In this document: piece after piece, positions 53,931-63,219 of the stretch
Numbering within the stretch: the first letter of the stretch is position 1
Layout of the letters: the number at the start of each line of letters is the position of its first letter
Assembly: GCF_019430945.1 (NCBI RefSeq)
Contig: NZ_JAHYCB010000004.1
Location: 372,001 to 436,000, forward strand
Source: Neorhizobium populisoli
Lineage (GTDB): Bacteria > Pseudomonadota > Alphaproteobacteria > Rhizobiales > Rhizobiaceae
Reading direction: 5' to 3'
DNA: 64,000 nt
Translations under genes and position numbers: made by a program
Notes under the pieces: generated by a model
What the model was told of the DNA's origin: nothing
The model's database searches: none
What the model saw: only the letters and a program-made list of their open reading frames with translations

Positions 53931-54962
53931 TTAAGGAGTGGATTGTGCCACGCCATGCGCCGCCACGAGCCGGCAGGCCTCCTTATCTTTCAATACGTCT
54001 TCACAGACGGGTGAACGGACAAAATCGTCGTAATACAAGGTCCATTTGTCGGGCGCGCCGTCCCGATAGGGCCCGAACTTAAAATACTGGTTCTTGCCCA
54101 GACCAAAATCCGCGTGGCCGATCGTACCCCTGACGGTCACGATCCATTTTCCATTGGCGAAAACCTCGATATGGCCCGAACCGTCTGGACCTGGCTTGGA
54201 AAGCACAGCAAAGTCGATCCAGCCTGAAGCGACTTCAGGAAGCGGATTGCCATGGTCCGTCACGATGACCTTGTCGGTGCAACTCGTATAACGTTCTTCG
54301 TCAGCGGGCATCCAGCCGACAGGTTTCACCACAAGCGCGCGCATCTGGTTCGTATCCTGCCGTAGCCAGACCGGCGTCGTTCCCACCGGGCAAACGCCCG
54401 CCACAGGTTGAGCGTCGCTCGGTTCATGATAGTTGGTCTCGACCGTGACAAATAGTTTGCCGCCGCTATAACGAAATCCGAGATAGGGGCTGAAATCGCC
54501 CTGTGCGTAAGGGCCAATCTCCCGTTTCCATTGAGCGATAAGGTAACGATGGTTGTCAACGGGAATGGGCTCGCCAAACTTGACTGCAAAGCCGTACCAG
54601 ACCGGAACATCATAGGGCACCAACAGCTTGGTTTTTTCCCAGATTTCGGCGCGTTCGCTGCATGCGCCATCGAGTGGCTTGCAGAGAGACTTGACCGACA
54701 GTTCCAGAGCACCGGCACCCGTTCGTTTTACGGCGTTTTGAAACCTGTAGGTGCCGGCCGACTGTTCGCGATTCTCGCGATAATAGAGGCCGCCAGCTGA
54801 AGAAAAGTCGGCACCATCGAATCCGTCATGCAGCTTTGACATATCAGCCGTATGCGCTGTACTGTAGGCAGCACATAGAAAGAATGCTGTGCTAAGCCAG
54901 CTGCGGAATACGTATATGCCAGACACGACAATTCCCGTTTTATGATGAGGCTTCGGGGACAT
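53931..54962 (-). CDS. Secreted polysaccharide lyase-like protein (heparin lyase I family fold)
   Basis: A 343-residue exported protein (hydrophobic signal region SWLSTAFFLCAAYSTAHTAD after a basic N-terminus). The mature part resembles the Polysacc_lyase (heparin lyase I-like, jelly-roll) family: LYYRENREQSAGTYRFQNAV, SERAEIWEKTKLLVPYDVPV, WYGFAVKFGEPIP, LIAQWKRE, and a C-terminal WTLYYDDFVRS. Four Cys in the mature part may pair. Start ATG 54962 has GAGGTGG upstream; an open frame continues to 55193 without a plausible leader. Adjacent glycosyltransferase genes suggest it trims a surface polysaccharide. The family call is from motif memory. Confidence 0.68.
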   Translation of the reverse strand: MSPKPHHKTGIVVSGIYVFRSWLSTAFFLCAAYSTAHTADMSKLHDGFDGADFSSAGGLYYRENREQSAGTYRFQNAVKRTGAGALELSVKSLCKPLDGACSERAEIWEKTKLLVPYDVPVWYGFAVKFGEPIPVDNHRYLIAQWKREIGPYAQGDFSPYLGFRYSGGKLFVTVETNYHEPSDAQPVAGVCPVGTTPVWLRQDTNQMRALVVKPVGWMPADEERYTSCTDKVIVTDHGNPLPEVASGWIDFAVLSKPGPDGSGHIEVFANGKWIVTVRGTIGHADFGLGKNQYFKFGPYRDGAPDKWTLYYDDFVRSPVCEDVLKDKEACRLVAAHGVAQSTP

Positions 54963-55325
54963 ATACACCACCTCATGCTTCAAAAAATCAAACATAGTTG
55001 ACTGGAATGAAAACGCCATTTCGATATTCATGGATGGCTCGTATGAACCGTTGTGCAAGTAAAACCTGCCAAAAATCTTTGGAAACCGCCTTGCCAAGAA
55101 ACAGATACGCAAGCTTGCCAGCTTCAGCGCTTCTTCAGCAACAGAATCCTTCATATCGAATGGATGATTGCATCGTGATCCGCTCTGTTGCAATGCGGAA
55201 TCGATCAGCTATGAACTCTTCCTTCAACAACTTCAGAAAACCCGCCTGAGAATGCGGCGCGTTCCATCTAGCCAGTCTTGTCGGTTGGAAGGATGTCGTC
55301 GATTGCTATTAAAGCCCGGAGAATG
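54963..55325. other. Intergenic region, no gene recognised
   Basis: A 363-bp divergent gap between the lyase and a glycosyltransferase, more AT-rich than its surroundings. It should contain both promoters. I saw no convincing operator, hairpin or small gene; the open frame extending the lyase upstream to 55193 lacks a ribosome binding site and is not convincing coding sequence. Confidence 0.5.
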
Positions 55326-56552
55326 ATGAGTATGTCGCAGCGGCTCGAAGACGCTAAGATCCTCATGTACAGCCACGATACGTTCGGTCTCGGCCATCTG
55401 CGCCGCTGCCGGACGATCGCACATGCATTGGTCGACAGTTATCCGGGCATGAATGTCTTGATCATGTCAGGCGCGACGATTGCCGGTGCATTCGACTATC
55501 ATCCGGGCGTCGACTTCGTGAAGATTCCAAGCGTCATCAAGCTCCGTGATGGCGAATACATGTCGATGAACCAGCATGTCGATTTCCAAGATACGCTGAA
55601 GATGCGTCAGTCGATCATCCGGCATACGGCGGAAACATTCGAGCCGGACATCTTCATCGTCGACAAAGAGCCGATGGGCCTGCGCCGCGAGGTGGAGGAT
55701 ACGCTCGTCTATCTGAAGACGCGTGGCACCCGGCTTGTGCTTGGCCTGCGCGACGTCATGGATGCACCACATCTTCTGAAACCCGAATGGGAGCGCCACG
55801 ACGTCGTTCGCAAGATAGATCAGCTCTATGACGACGTCTGGATCTACGGTCCGCCGGATTTCTACGATCCGCTCGCCGGCCTTGATGTTCCTGCGACCGT
55901 GCGGGCCAAGATGAACTTCGTAGGATTCCTGCAGAGGCAGGCTTCCACCGAGCCGCGCCCCGACGTGCGGGACAGGGACGATTATATTCTCGTCACGACA
56001 GGTGGCGGCGGTGATGGAAACGACCTCATCCGCGATATCATCAATGCCTATCGGAGCGATCCGACATTGACCCAACGCGCGTTGGTCGTGCTTGGACCTT
56101 ACATGCCGGTTGAGCAGAGGCAGCAGCTGACACAGGCGGGTGAGGAAATCCCGTGGCTGGAGATCATCGAATTCGACAACCGTATGGAAGATCTGATTGC
56201 CGGAGCGAAAGCGGTCGTCGCCATGGGGGGCTACAATACCTATTGCGAAATCCTGTCTTTCGACAAGCCGGCGCTGATCATTCCGCGGACACAGCCGCGC
56301 GAGGAGCAGCTGATCCGCGCCATGCGGGCGAGCGAGCTTGGTCTGGTGGACATGTTACATCCGGATGAGTCCGTAAATGGCCACTGTCTGGCCCAGGCGC
56401 TGAAGAAACTTCTCGATCGCGATCCGCCATCGGTTACCGCACCGCATATGCAGCTCGATGGTCTTTCGAATATCTGTGAGATCGTGAGCACGAGCCTGAG
56501 CCGGAACCGCGGCGATCACCTTTCGGTCATCCGGGGCGGCCTGTCATCCTGA
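55326..56552 (+). CDS. MurG/UGT-like (GT28-type) glycosyltransferase
   Basis: A 408-residue GT-B-fold protein. The N-terminal donor/acceptor loop MYSHDTFGLGHLRRCRTIAH and C-terminal nucleotide-sugar region (VAMGGYNTYCEILSFDKPAL, PRTQPREEQLIRA) resemble MurG-type transferases. VTTGGGGDGNDLIRDII marks the second Rossmann domain. The start is ambiguous among 55323, 55326 and 55332; GGAGA at 55318-55322 fits 55332 or 55326. It shares GxGHLxR and GYNTxC-x-IL with the convergent gene at 56671-57813, so the two are paralogues. Likely acts on a cell-surface glycan; acceptor unknown. Confidence 0.8.
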   Translation: MSMSQRLEDAKILMYSHDTFGLGHLRRCRTIAHALVDSYPGMNVLIMSGATIAGAFDYHPGVDFVKIPSVIKLRDGEYMSMNQHVDFQDTLKMRQSIIRHTAETFEPDIFIVDKEPMGLRREVEDTLVYLKTRGTRLVLGLRDVMDAPHLLKPEWERHDVVRKIDQLYDDVWIYGPPDFYDPLAGLDVPATVRAKMNFVGFLQRQASTEPRPDVRDRDDYILVTTGGGGDGNDLIRDIINAYRSDPTLTQRALVVLGPYMPVEQRQQLTQAGEEIPWLEIIEFDNRMEDLIAGAKAVVAMGGYNTYCEILSFDKPALIIPRTQPREEQLIRAMRASELGLVDMLHPDESVNGHCLAQALKKLLDRDPPSVTAPHMQLDGLSNICEIVSTSLSRNRGDHLSVIRGGLSS

Positions 56553-56670
56553 TATGTGAGGCCGCAGCTTTATAGCAGTTCCGCTTTTCTTCGAATCGCG
56601 ATCGGCTCTAGGTCTTTGTTTCTACGCAATTCCGGACGCAAAACCGCTTCGCACTTTTGCTGGAATTGCT

Positions 56671-57813
56671 TTAGCGGCGGTCTTCCAGAAGCTGTCGCAG
56701 GATAACGGCAGTCTGTTTCGCGCCATCTACGCGCATCGGAACGTGCGAGGCAGATTCCAGGGCCAGCGCTTCTCTGATCCCCGCCGCAAGGTTTTCGGCA
56801 GATAGGCCTTTCTCCTCGACGGAAACCGCAAGCTTCAGCGCGGTCAGCTTCTCCGCACGCGTTGTCTGCTCGGTTTCACCGGAGGCGGCAAAGGGGATCA
56901 GGACGGCGCGGCAGCGCGCCTGGAGAATGTCGCAGACTGTGTTGTACCCGGCCTGAGAAATAGACACTTTCGCGCCGGCCAGAAGGCTCGGAAAATCCTT
57001 GCGGAAGCGCACGATTTCGATCTCGGGCGAGGCCATGGCGCTCAGCCGCGAAAGTTCGGCCGGATCGAGATTGGGGCCAGTGATGATGCACCAGCGACCG
57101 AGCGGCGGCAGGATTGTATGGGCGCCGATGGCGGCCTCGATCAAGGCGCCGCCGACCGCGCCGCCGCCGGCCGAAACGATCACGTCGAATTCCGCTTCGC
57201 TTTCGGTTTTCGTAGGAGCCGGCGGAGCGACAAGGCCCGTGTAGACGACCTTTTCGGCAATCTCGGAAGCGAGCGGGAACGTCTCTTCCAGCCGGATGAA
57301 ATTACGGTCGCCATGGACCAGCACCCGGTCGAAATGCGCCTTGACCATATCGACGGTTTCCTCGTCGCGGCCGGCCTTGCGGTTCTGCTGCAGGATATCG
57401 CGCACCGAGCTTAGAACGAGTGGCCGCGGCTCGCTTTTTTCGATTTCAGTAAGCAGCGGCAGAAGTTCGAAACGGACCTGTCGCCGCCCGAAGGGAAAAG
57501 CCTCGATGATGACGAAATCCGGTTTCTGAGCATGGTAGGCGGAAAGAAGCTGGTCTCGTCGGCTGGCCTCCATCTCCTTCGTGACAGGATTCCCGTCCGC
57601 ATCCTTCAATTTGGTGAACCCATCTCCTGACGTGACAGCCGGCTGCAGCTGGATATGGTCGATGCCGGCTGCCGGAAATCCGTCGAGCGGCAGGCCGCCG
57701 GTCACCATGGTAACCGAAAAGCCGTCCTCCACGAGTGCAGCGGCCACCCGGCTGGCGCGGGCAAGATGTCCAATCCCGAGAAGATGCTGAACGTAGAAAA
57801 AGACCTTCGGCAT
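56671..57813 (-). CDS. MurG/UGT-like (GT28-type) glycosyltransferase
   Basis: A 380-residue GT-B protein starting MPKVFFYVQHLLGIGHLARA. The second domain begins near FDVIVSAGGGAVGGALIEAA, and the donor-binding region is ISQAGYNTVCDILQARCRAV followed by ETEQTTRAEKL. It is paralogous to the convergent gene at 55326-56552. ATG 57813 lacks a good ribosome binding site and lies 23 bp after the GT4 stop, so translation may be coupled. The large open frame upstream is a shadow of the GT4 gene. Confidence 0.83.
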   Translation of the reverse strand: MPKVFFYVQHLLGIGHLARASRVAAALVEDGFSVTMVTGGLPLDGFPAAGIDHIQLQPAVTSGDGFTKLKDADGNPVTKEMEASRRDQLLSAYHAQKPDFVIIEAFPFGRRQVRFELLPLLTEIEKSEPRPLVLSSVRDILQQNRKAGRDEETVDMVKAHFDRVLVHGDRNFIRLEETFPLASEIAEKVVYTGLVAPPAPTKTESEAEFDVIVSAGGGAVGGALIEAAIGAHTILPPLGRWCIITGPNLDPAELSRLSAMASPEIEIVRFRKDFPSLLAGAKVSISQAGYNTVCDILQARCRAVLIPFAASGETEQTTRAEKLTALKLAVSVEEKGLSAENLAAGIREALALESASHVPMRVDGAKQTAVILRQLLEDRR

Positions 57814-57836
57814 GATAATCACGTTTCCAAAAGAAT

Positions 57837-59066
57837 TCACGCGCTCAACAATCCGGCCAGTTGGCTTATGCTCTGGTGATGGTCGAATTCGCTGCGGACC
57901 TTGGCTTCCGCCGCCGCACCGATCTCCTGTCGTTGCGCCGGATTGCGGATTGCAGCTTCCAGGGCGCCGGCCAGTGCGGTCGGGTTTTCCGGTTCGACGA
58001 TGTAGCCGTTCTTGCCATCGGTAAACATTTCTGGAATACCGGAAATCGCCGTCGAGACGCAGGCAAGCGATTGGCTTGCGGCTTCGACCAGCACATTCGG
58101 CAGGCCGTCGCGGTCGCCGTCGTCGCTGATGCGGCAAGCCAAGGCGAAGAGATCGGCGGTGCGATAATGTCGGAGGACTTCCTGCTGAGCGAGGGCGCCA
58201 TTCCAGCGGATGCGATCGGCAATGCCAAGCTTGTCGGCCAGTGCCTTCAATTTCGGTAGTTCTTCTCCGCCTCCGATATGCTCCATCCGCCAGTGCAGGT
58301 CTGCGGGCAGCAGCGCTAGCGCTTTCAGCAGGATATCGAAACCCTTCTTGTCGACAGCGCGGCCGACGCTGAGAACCGTGACCGGATCGGAAGCATTGCT
58401 TCCGTCGCGCATCGGACGTCCGTCCTTGAAGCTTGGAAAGCGGTCGAGATCCAGTCCGTGATAGCTGAGATGCACGTTGTCGCGGCCGCCGGAAAGATTG
58501 CGCAAATGCTCGAAACCCGAGCGCGTGCAGGTGACTGTCCAGTTCGTCTCCGCAAGCTTGTCGCTCAGCTCCCAGTCGGCCGTCGTCCAGATGTCCTTTG
58601 CATGCGCCGAAACGCTCCAGGGCATGCCGAGCATTTTGCTTGCGTAACGCCCCACGGCGGCAGGCGTATGGATGAAATGCACATGCAGCCAGTCGGCCTG
58701 ATCCGGCCATTCGGCGGCGAGCACTGCCGCCTGGCCGAAACGGCGAACGCGGTTGCGAGTAAAATCCCGCGGCAGATCGCGCAGGAAGTCCCTGAATGCT
58801 GGGAAGAAGCCGGGTTTTCCCGCAGCCTTCACAAGCGACTTCAGGACACGCAACGGTTCTTCGTGCAGATATTCCGGCAGATAATGGACCGGAGCCTGGA
58901 TCTCATCGTGGATCGGGTGCCGCTTCTTGTCGGTCGGGCGCCGCATCGACATCAGCACCAGTTCAAAACCGGCACGCTCGAGGCCCAGAAGCTCCTGCGC
59001 GATGAATGTTTCGGAAAGCCGAGGATATCCCTTCAGCAGGACCACAAGTTTTCGTTGCTTCTGCAC
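57837..59066 (-). CDS. Family 4 glycosyltransferase
   Basis: A 409-residue GT-B enzyme. N-terminal LKGYPRLSETFIAQELLGLE and LHVHFIHTPAAVGRYASKML, then VTVLSVGRAVDKKGFDILLK and the donor-site E-x7-E-like region DGLPNVLVEAASQSLACVST. These are typical of GT4 enzymes of exopolysaccharide or lipopolysaccharide assembly. Cotranscribed with the following GT28-type gene. Donor and acceptor sugars cannot be read from sequence. Confidence 0.9.
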   Translation of the reverse strand: MQKQRKLVVLLKGYPRLSETFIAQELLGLERAGFELVLMSMRRPTDKKRHPIHDEIQAPVHYLPEYLHEEPLRVLKSLVKAAGKPGFFPAFRDFLRDLPRDFTRNRVRRFGQAAVLAAEWPDQADWLHVHFIHTPAAVGRYASKMLGMPWSVSAHAKDIWTTADWELSDKLAETNWTVTCTRSGFEHLRNLSGGRDNVHLSYHGLDLDRFPSFKDGRPMRDGSNASDPVTVLSVGRAVDKKGFDILLKALALLPADLHWRMEHIGGGEELPKLKALADKLGIADRIRWNGALAQQEVLRHYRTADLFALACRISDDGDRDGLPNVLVEAASQSLACVSTAISGIPEMFTDGKNGYIVEPENPTALAGALEAAIRNPAQRQEIGAAAEAKVRSEFDHHQSISQLAGLLSA

Positions 59067-59177
59067 TCTGAAAGGTTCCGGAAATGCCTGAATGATGGAT
59101 CGTGAACCTGCTATTGCCGCAACAGGATTGCGGCATCAGTATCGCCGGAGCCGGTGGTTTGCAAGTTCACCACCCGG

Positions 59178-60356
59178 TCAGCGATAGGGGTCCGCCGCAT
59201 CACGCAACCCGTCTCCCAGGAAATTGAACGCCAGGATGACGATGACGACCGGAACGACGGGAAACAGCAGCCAGGGATAAAGTGCCAGCACATTGACGGT
59301 TCGCGCCTCGGTCAGAAGCACGCCCCAGCTGGTGATCGGCGGGCGCAGGCCGAGCCCGAGGAAGCTCAAGGTCGTTTCGCCAAGGATCATGCCGGGAATG
59401 GTCAGCGTCGCGCTGGCGATCAGATGTGACATGAAGCCTGGAACCAGGTGGCGGCCGATGATGCGCCAGTGTCCGGCCCCCATCAGCTGCGCAGCCAGAA
59501 CATAATCCTCCTCGCGCAGAGCAAGCAGTTTCGATCGCACCGCGCGCGCAAGTCCCGTCCAGTCGAGCAGGCCGAGAATAAACGTGATGCCGAGATAGAC
59601 GAGGAACGGGTTCCAGTCGGCCGGCATGATCGCCGCAAGCGCCAGCCAGAGCGGGATACTAGGGATGGATTGCAGCACCTCGATGATGCGCTGCACGATA
59701 AGATCGACGGTTCCGCCGTAATATCCTGCAAGCCCGCCGATGACGATGCCGAGCACGAAACTGGTTGTGATGCCGAGAAGGCCGATCGTCAAAGAGATCC
59801 GAGCGCCATAGATGATGCGCGAGAAAACGTCCCGGCCCAACCGATCCGTTCCTAGCAGGAAGACATTGCCGTTTTCCGCCGGGCACATCAGATGCACATT
59901 GCTATCGACCATGCCGAGCCATGCATAGTCGTCGCCGCGGCAGAAGAAACGCAGCGGCTGCACGTTGTTCGTGTCGGGCGTATAGACTCGGCGCAGGGTC
60001 TTCATGTCGAGGTTCATCTGGTTGCCGTAAACGAACGGCCCGACGAACTTCCAGTTTTCATCGAACAAACGCACGCGTTGCGGCGGTGCGTAGATATTGT
60101 CCATGTTGCGCGTGTGGAGATTGTAGGGCGCCAGGAACTCGACGAAAATGATCGACACATAGGCGATCAAAAGGATGATGGCCGACACTACTGCAAGCCG
60201 ATGGCGCTTGAAGCGCCAGAACATCAGCTCGAACTGGGAGGACCGCTTGAAAACCTTCTTCTTTTCCCGCGCCGGCTCGTCCGCATAAGGGTCGAAAGGC
60301 GCCGTAGAAACATAATGCGGCAGGGGAGCGCCATCCGGCGGCAGCGATGTCGTCAT
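59178..60356 (-). CDS. OppC/YejE-like ABC transporter permease with periplasmic insertion
   Basis: A 392-residue permease, about 90 longer than the usual OppC. After the first membrane helix (VVSAIILLIAYVSIIFVEFL) there is a roughly 100-residue hydrophilic insertion with two Cys (RFFCRGDDY, HLMCPAENG) before the family motif FLLGTDRLGRDVFSRIIYGA. The coupling loop is YVLAAQLMGAGHWRIIGRHL. Start ATG 60356 overlaps the partner permease by 4 bp. Similar insertions occur in YejE-like and rhizobial oligosaccharide-importer permeases. Confidence 0.9.
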   Translation of the reverse strand: MTTSLPPDGAPLPHYVSTAPFDPYADEPAREKKKVFKRSSQFELMFWRFKRHRLAVVSAIILLIAYVSIIFVEFLAPYNLHTRNMDNIYAPPQRVRLFDENWKFVGPFVYGNQMNLDMKTLRRVYTPDTNNVQPLRFFCRGDDYAWLGMVDSNVHLMCPAENGNVFLLGTDRLGRDVFSRIIYGARISLTIGLLGITTSFVLGIVIGGLAGYYGGTVDLIVQRIIEVLQSIPSIPLWLALAAIMPADWNPFLVYLGITFILGLLDWTGLARAVRSKLLALREEDYVLAAQLMGAGHWRIIGRHLVPGFMSHLIASATLTIPGMILGETTLSFLGLGLRPPITSWGVLLTEARTVNVLALYPWLLFPVVPVVIVILAFNFLGDGLRDAADPYR

Positions 60357-61351
60357 TTCGTTTTCCCGCCCTGAAGACGAATGCGTGGGTCGAACAGCGC
60401 CAATGCGATATCGGAAACCAGCACACCGATGACCGTGAGGAATGCGAGGAACATCAGAAACGAACCGGCCAAATACATGTCCTGGCTCTGCAGGGCCTTG
60501 ATCAGCAGGGGTCCCGTCGTTTCCAGCGACAGCACGACCGCGGTGATTTCGGCGCCCGATATGATCGTCGGCAAGATCGAACCGATGTCGGAGATGAAAA
60601 AGTTCAGCGACATCCGGAGCGGATATTTGACCAGGACCTTGAATGGATGAAGGCCTTTGGCGCGCGCAGTCGTGACATATTGCTTGCGCAACTCGTCGAG
60701 AAGATTGGCGCGCAGGCGCCTTACCATGCCAGCGGTTCCCGCCGTGCCGATGATCAGCACGGGGATCCACAAGTGCTCGAGAATGGACGAAAATTTCGCC
60801 CAGCTCATCGGTTTGCTGAGATATTCAGGGTCCATCAGGTGTCCGATGGACGTGCCGAACCAGATATTGGCGAAATACATCAGGATCAGCGCCAACACGA
60901 AATTGGGGATGGCAAGGCCGATCAACCCGACCAAGGTGAGACCGTAATCGCCCCAGCTATACTGGTGAGTGGCCGAATAGATACCGATCGGGAAGGCGAT
61001 CAACCAGGTGACCGCAATCGTCACCGTCGACACCAGGATCGTCAGCCACAGCCGGTCGCCGACAACGTCGCTGACCGGCATGCGGTATTCGAAGGAATAA
61101 CCGAAATCGCCGACCAGCATGCCCGTCACCCAGCGCAGGTAACGGATTGGTTCCGGCTGGTCGAAACCGTAACGGGCTCGCAGTTCGTCGATCTCGGACA
61201 TGTCGGCCTTTTCGCCGATCGCCCGCATTTCTGCGACATAGCTCTCGAAATAATCGCCTGGCGGCAGCTCGATGATGGTGAAGACCAGCATGGAAATAAG
61301 GATCAGCGTCGGGATCATGACGGCGATCCGCCACACGATATAGCGGATCAT
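60353..61351 (-). CDS. OppB/YejB-like ABC transporter permease
   Basis: A 332-residue inner-membrane permease (MIRYIVWRIAVMIPTLILIS) with the long periplasmic loop containing ELRARYGFDQPEPIRYLRWV and coupling loop YVTTARAKGLHPFKVLVKYP. It overlaps the binding-protein stop by one base and its partner permease start by 4 bp. Confidence 0.92.
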   Translation of the reverse strand: MIRYIVWRIAVMIPTLILISMLVFTIIELPPGDYFESYVAEMRAIGEKADMSEIDELRARYGFDQPEPIRYLRWVTGMLVGDFGYSFEYRMPVSDVVGDRLWLTILVSTVTIAVTWLIAFPIGIYSATHQYSWGDYGLTLVGLIGLAIPNFVLALILMYFANIWFGTSIGHLMDPEYLSKPMSWAKFSSILEHLWIPVLIIGTAGTAGMVRRLRANLLDELRKQYVTTARAKGLHPFKVLVKYPLRMSLNFFISDIGSILPTIISGAEITAVVLSLETTGPLLIKALQSQDMYLAGSFLMFLAFLTVIGVLVSDIALALFDPRIRLQGGKTK

Positions 61352-63219
61352 CAGCTGTTCTCCTGCAGCCAGAACGTATCCGGCATATAGACGCCAAGAT
61401 AGGAAGTCGGGTCGAAACCGAAGAGGCCGTCAGCAGGCAGGTTGCGCAGTTTGGAACTATAGACCAGCGGCACCTTGGCGGCGTTGACGATGCCGATCGT
61501 AAAGACTTGATCGGTAAAGGTTTTCAGCATCTGGTGCCATATGATTTCGCGTTCGGCGGTCGTCATCGCCTTGCGCCATGCACGCATCAAATCCAGCAGA
61601 TCCACCGCCTCCTTGAGGTCCGGTGGATGGCCGTCGGTTCCCGCCGAGAGGTAATGCAGCCCCCAGACCGGCCAATGCAACTGGTCGTCCGAAGTCGGCG
61701 CCAGTTCGCGCGGCGACATGTCGGCGGTCGGAATGCCGTTATCCAGCCCCTGGAAAACCGACATGATGGTTTCGCCGCCGACGATGCGCTTGCGGAAGAT
61801 TTCGCGCTGCGAGGTGCGGGTGAAAAGCTTGATGCCGATCTGCCGCCAGTGGTCGGCGACGAGTTCCAGCACGTCCGTTTCGAACGTGTTTTCGCCGGCG
61901 GAATCGACGACGATCGTCGCCGGCCGACCGTCGGGCAGGAGCCGTATTCCCTTGGGGCTTTCGCGCTTCAGTCCGAGCTCATCAAGAAGCCGGTTCGCCT
62001 GCGCCACGTCATGAAATGCCCAGGCGCGGGCATATTCCGTCCTGAACAGCGCGCTTTCCGCGAGGATCGAGTTGGCGCTTTCTCGGGCAAGGCCATAGAA
62101 TACGGCCTTGTTGATCTCGGTGCGATCGAGCGCCAGCGACAACGCACGCCGCATCCTGACATCCCGCAGGAGAGACCGCCACACCTCGTCATTACAGTTC
62201 AGGTTCGGGAATAGCGCAATGCGCGCGCCCTGGGTTCGCCTCCAGAGGCTGACCTTGATCGGCAGTCGGTCTTCGGCGCTTTTCAGGAACGTATAGTCGG
62301 AAAAGTCGATGTTGGAGATCTGCAGGTCACTGTCCCCGGAACCAGCCTTGGCCGCGATGATATCGCCTGAGCTGTTGTTCAGCAGAATCTCATCGATATA
62401 GGGAAGCTGCGTTCCAGCCTCGTCCACACGATGGAAATAGGGGTTACGCTTGAAGATGAATTGCGCGGCCGGGGGCTCGGTCGTGTTCATCCAGGGATCG
62501 TGGGTCGGAAGATCAGGGTTTTCCGGTCGCGATGTACGCGACATCTTCTGCTGCAGGTCCGTCCATTTCTCGGCGCGGTATTTCTTGCAGAGTTTGGCGA
62601 GCGTTTCCGCCTCCTGGTACTTCTTGTGGAACTGCTTGAGATAGGCGGCAGGCATGGCCAGCCTTAACGGCACTGGCGCCGCAAGCTGGGCAAGAAAATC
62701 CGGATTGGGCGCCTGCCAGGTGTAGCGGACCGTATATTTATCGAGGATCTCGAATTTCGGCTCCTGATGGTCCACCCGGAGCTCAACCGGTATGCCGCCT
62801 TTGTAGAGCTCTTTGTTCTTGTAGACGTCTTCCCACCAGTAACGAAAATCCTCGGTGGTGAACTCGCTGCCGTCCGACCACCGATGCCCCTTGCGGATAC
62901 GGAAGGTGAAGATGCGGTCCTCGAGCACGTCGTAGCTTTCAAGGATATCGGCCTGGAACTTAAGGTCAGTATCATAACCGACAAGCCGGGCATAGCCGAT
63001 GATCGGCATGAAGCGGATGTCGCGCTGTCCGCCAATCAGCATGCGGATCGAGCCGCCGCGCTTGCCCGGAACGCGTTCCATGCCTGCAAGGTTGACGATC
63101 CTTGCGGCAGACGGCGGAGGGCCGGCGGGAGGTTTGCTGACAGCGTCCTCGGCCCAGGCAAAACGTGCCGGCAGCGTCGTGGAAGCCATAAAGGCAAGCA
63201 AGGTGCGCCGGCGGATCAT
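61351..63219 (-). CDS. Family 5 (YejA-like) ABC transporter substrate-binding protein
   Basis: A 622-residue periplasmic binding protein with a twin-arginine-like signal (MIRRRTLLAFMASTTLPARF). Length and segments FTFRIRKGHRWSDGSEFTTE, DFRYWWEDVYKNKELYKGG and MRRALSLALDRTEINKAVFY fit the long YejA/AgpA-type branch, which binds oligopeptides, microcin-type peptides or oligosaccharides. ATG overlaps the upstream ATPase stop by 4 bp. Its neighbours (glycosyltransferases and lyase) leave an oligosaccharide ligand open. Confidence 0.88.
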   Translation of the reverse strand: MIRRRTLLAFMASTTLPARFAWAEDAVSKPPAGPPPSAARIVNLAGMERVPGKRGGSIRMLIGGQRDIRFMPIIGYARLVGYDTDLKFQADILESYDVLEDRIFTFRIRKGHRWSDGSEFTTEDFRYWWEDVYKNKELYKGGIPVELRVDHQEPKFEILDKYTVRYTWQAPNPDFLAQLAAPVPLRLAMPAAYLKQFHKKYQEAETLAKLCKKYRAEKWTDLQQKMSRTSRPENPDLPTHDPWMNTTEPPAAQFIFKRNPYFHRVDEAGTQLPYIDEILLNNSSGDIIAAKAGSGDSDLQISNIDFSDYTFLKSAEDRLPIKVSLWRRTQGARIALFPNLNCNDEVWRSLLRDVRMRRALSLALDRTEINKAVFYGLARESANSILAESALFRTEYARAWAFHDVAQANRLLDELGLKRESPKGIRLLPDGRPATIVVDSAGENTFETDVLELVADHWRQIGIKLFTRTSQREIFRKRIVGGETIMSVFQGLDNGIPTADMSPRELAPTSDDQLHWPVWGLHYLSAGTDGHPPDLKEAVDLLDLMRAWRKAMTTAEREIIWHQMLKTFTDQVFTIGIVNAAKVPLVYSSKLRNLPADGLFGFDPTSYLGVYMPDTFWLQENS

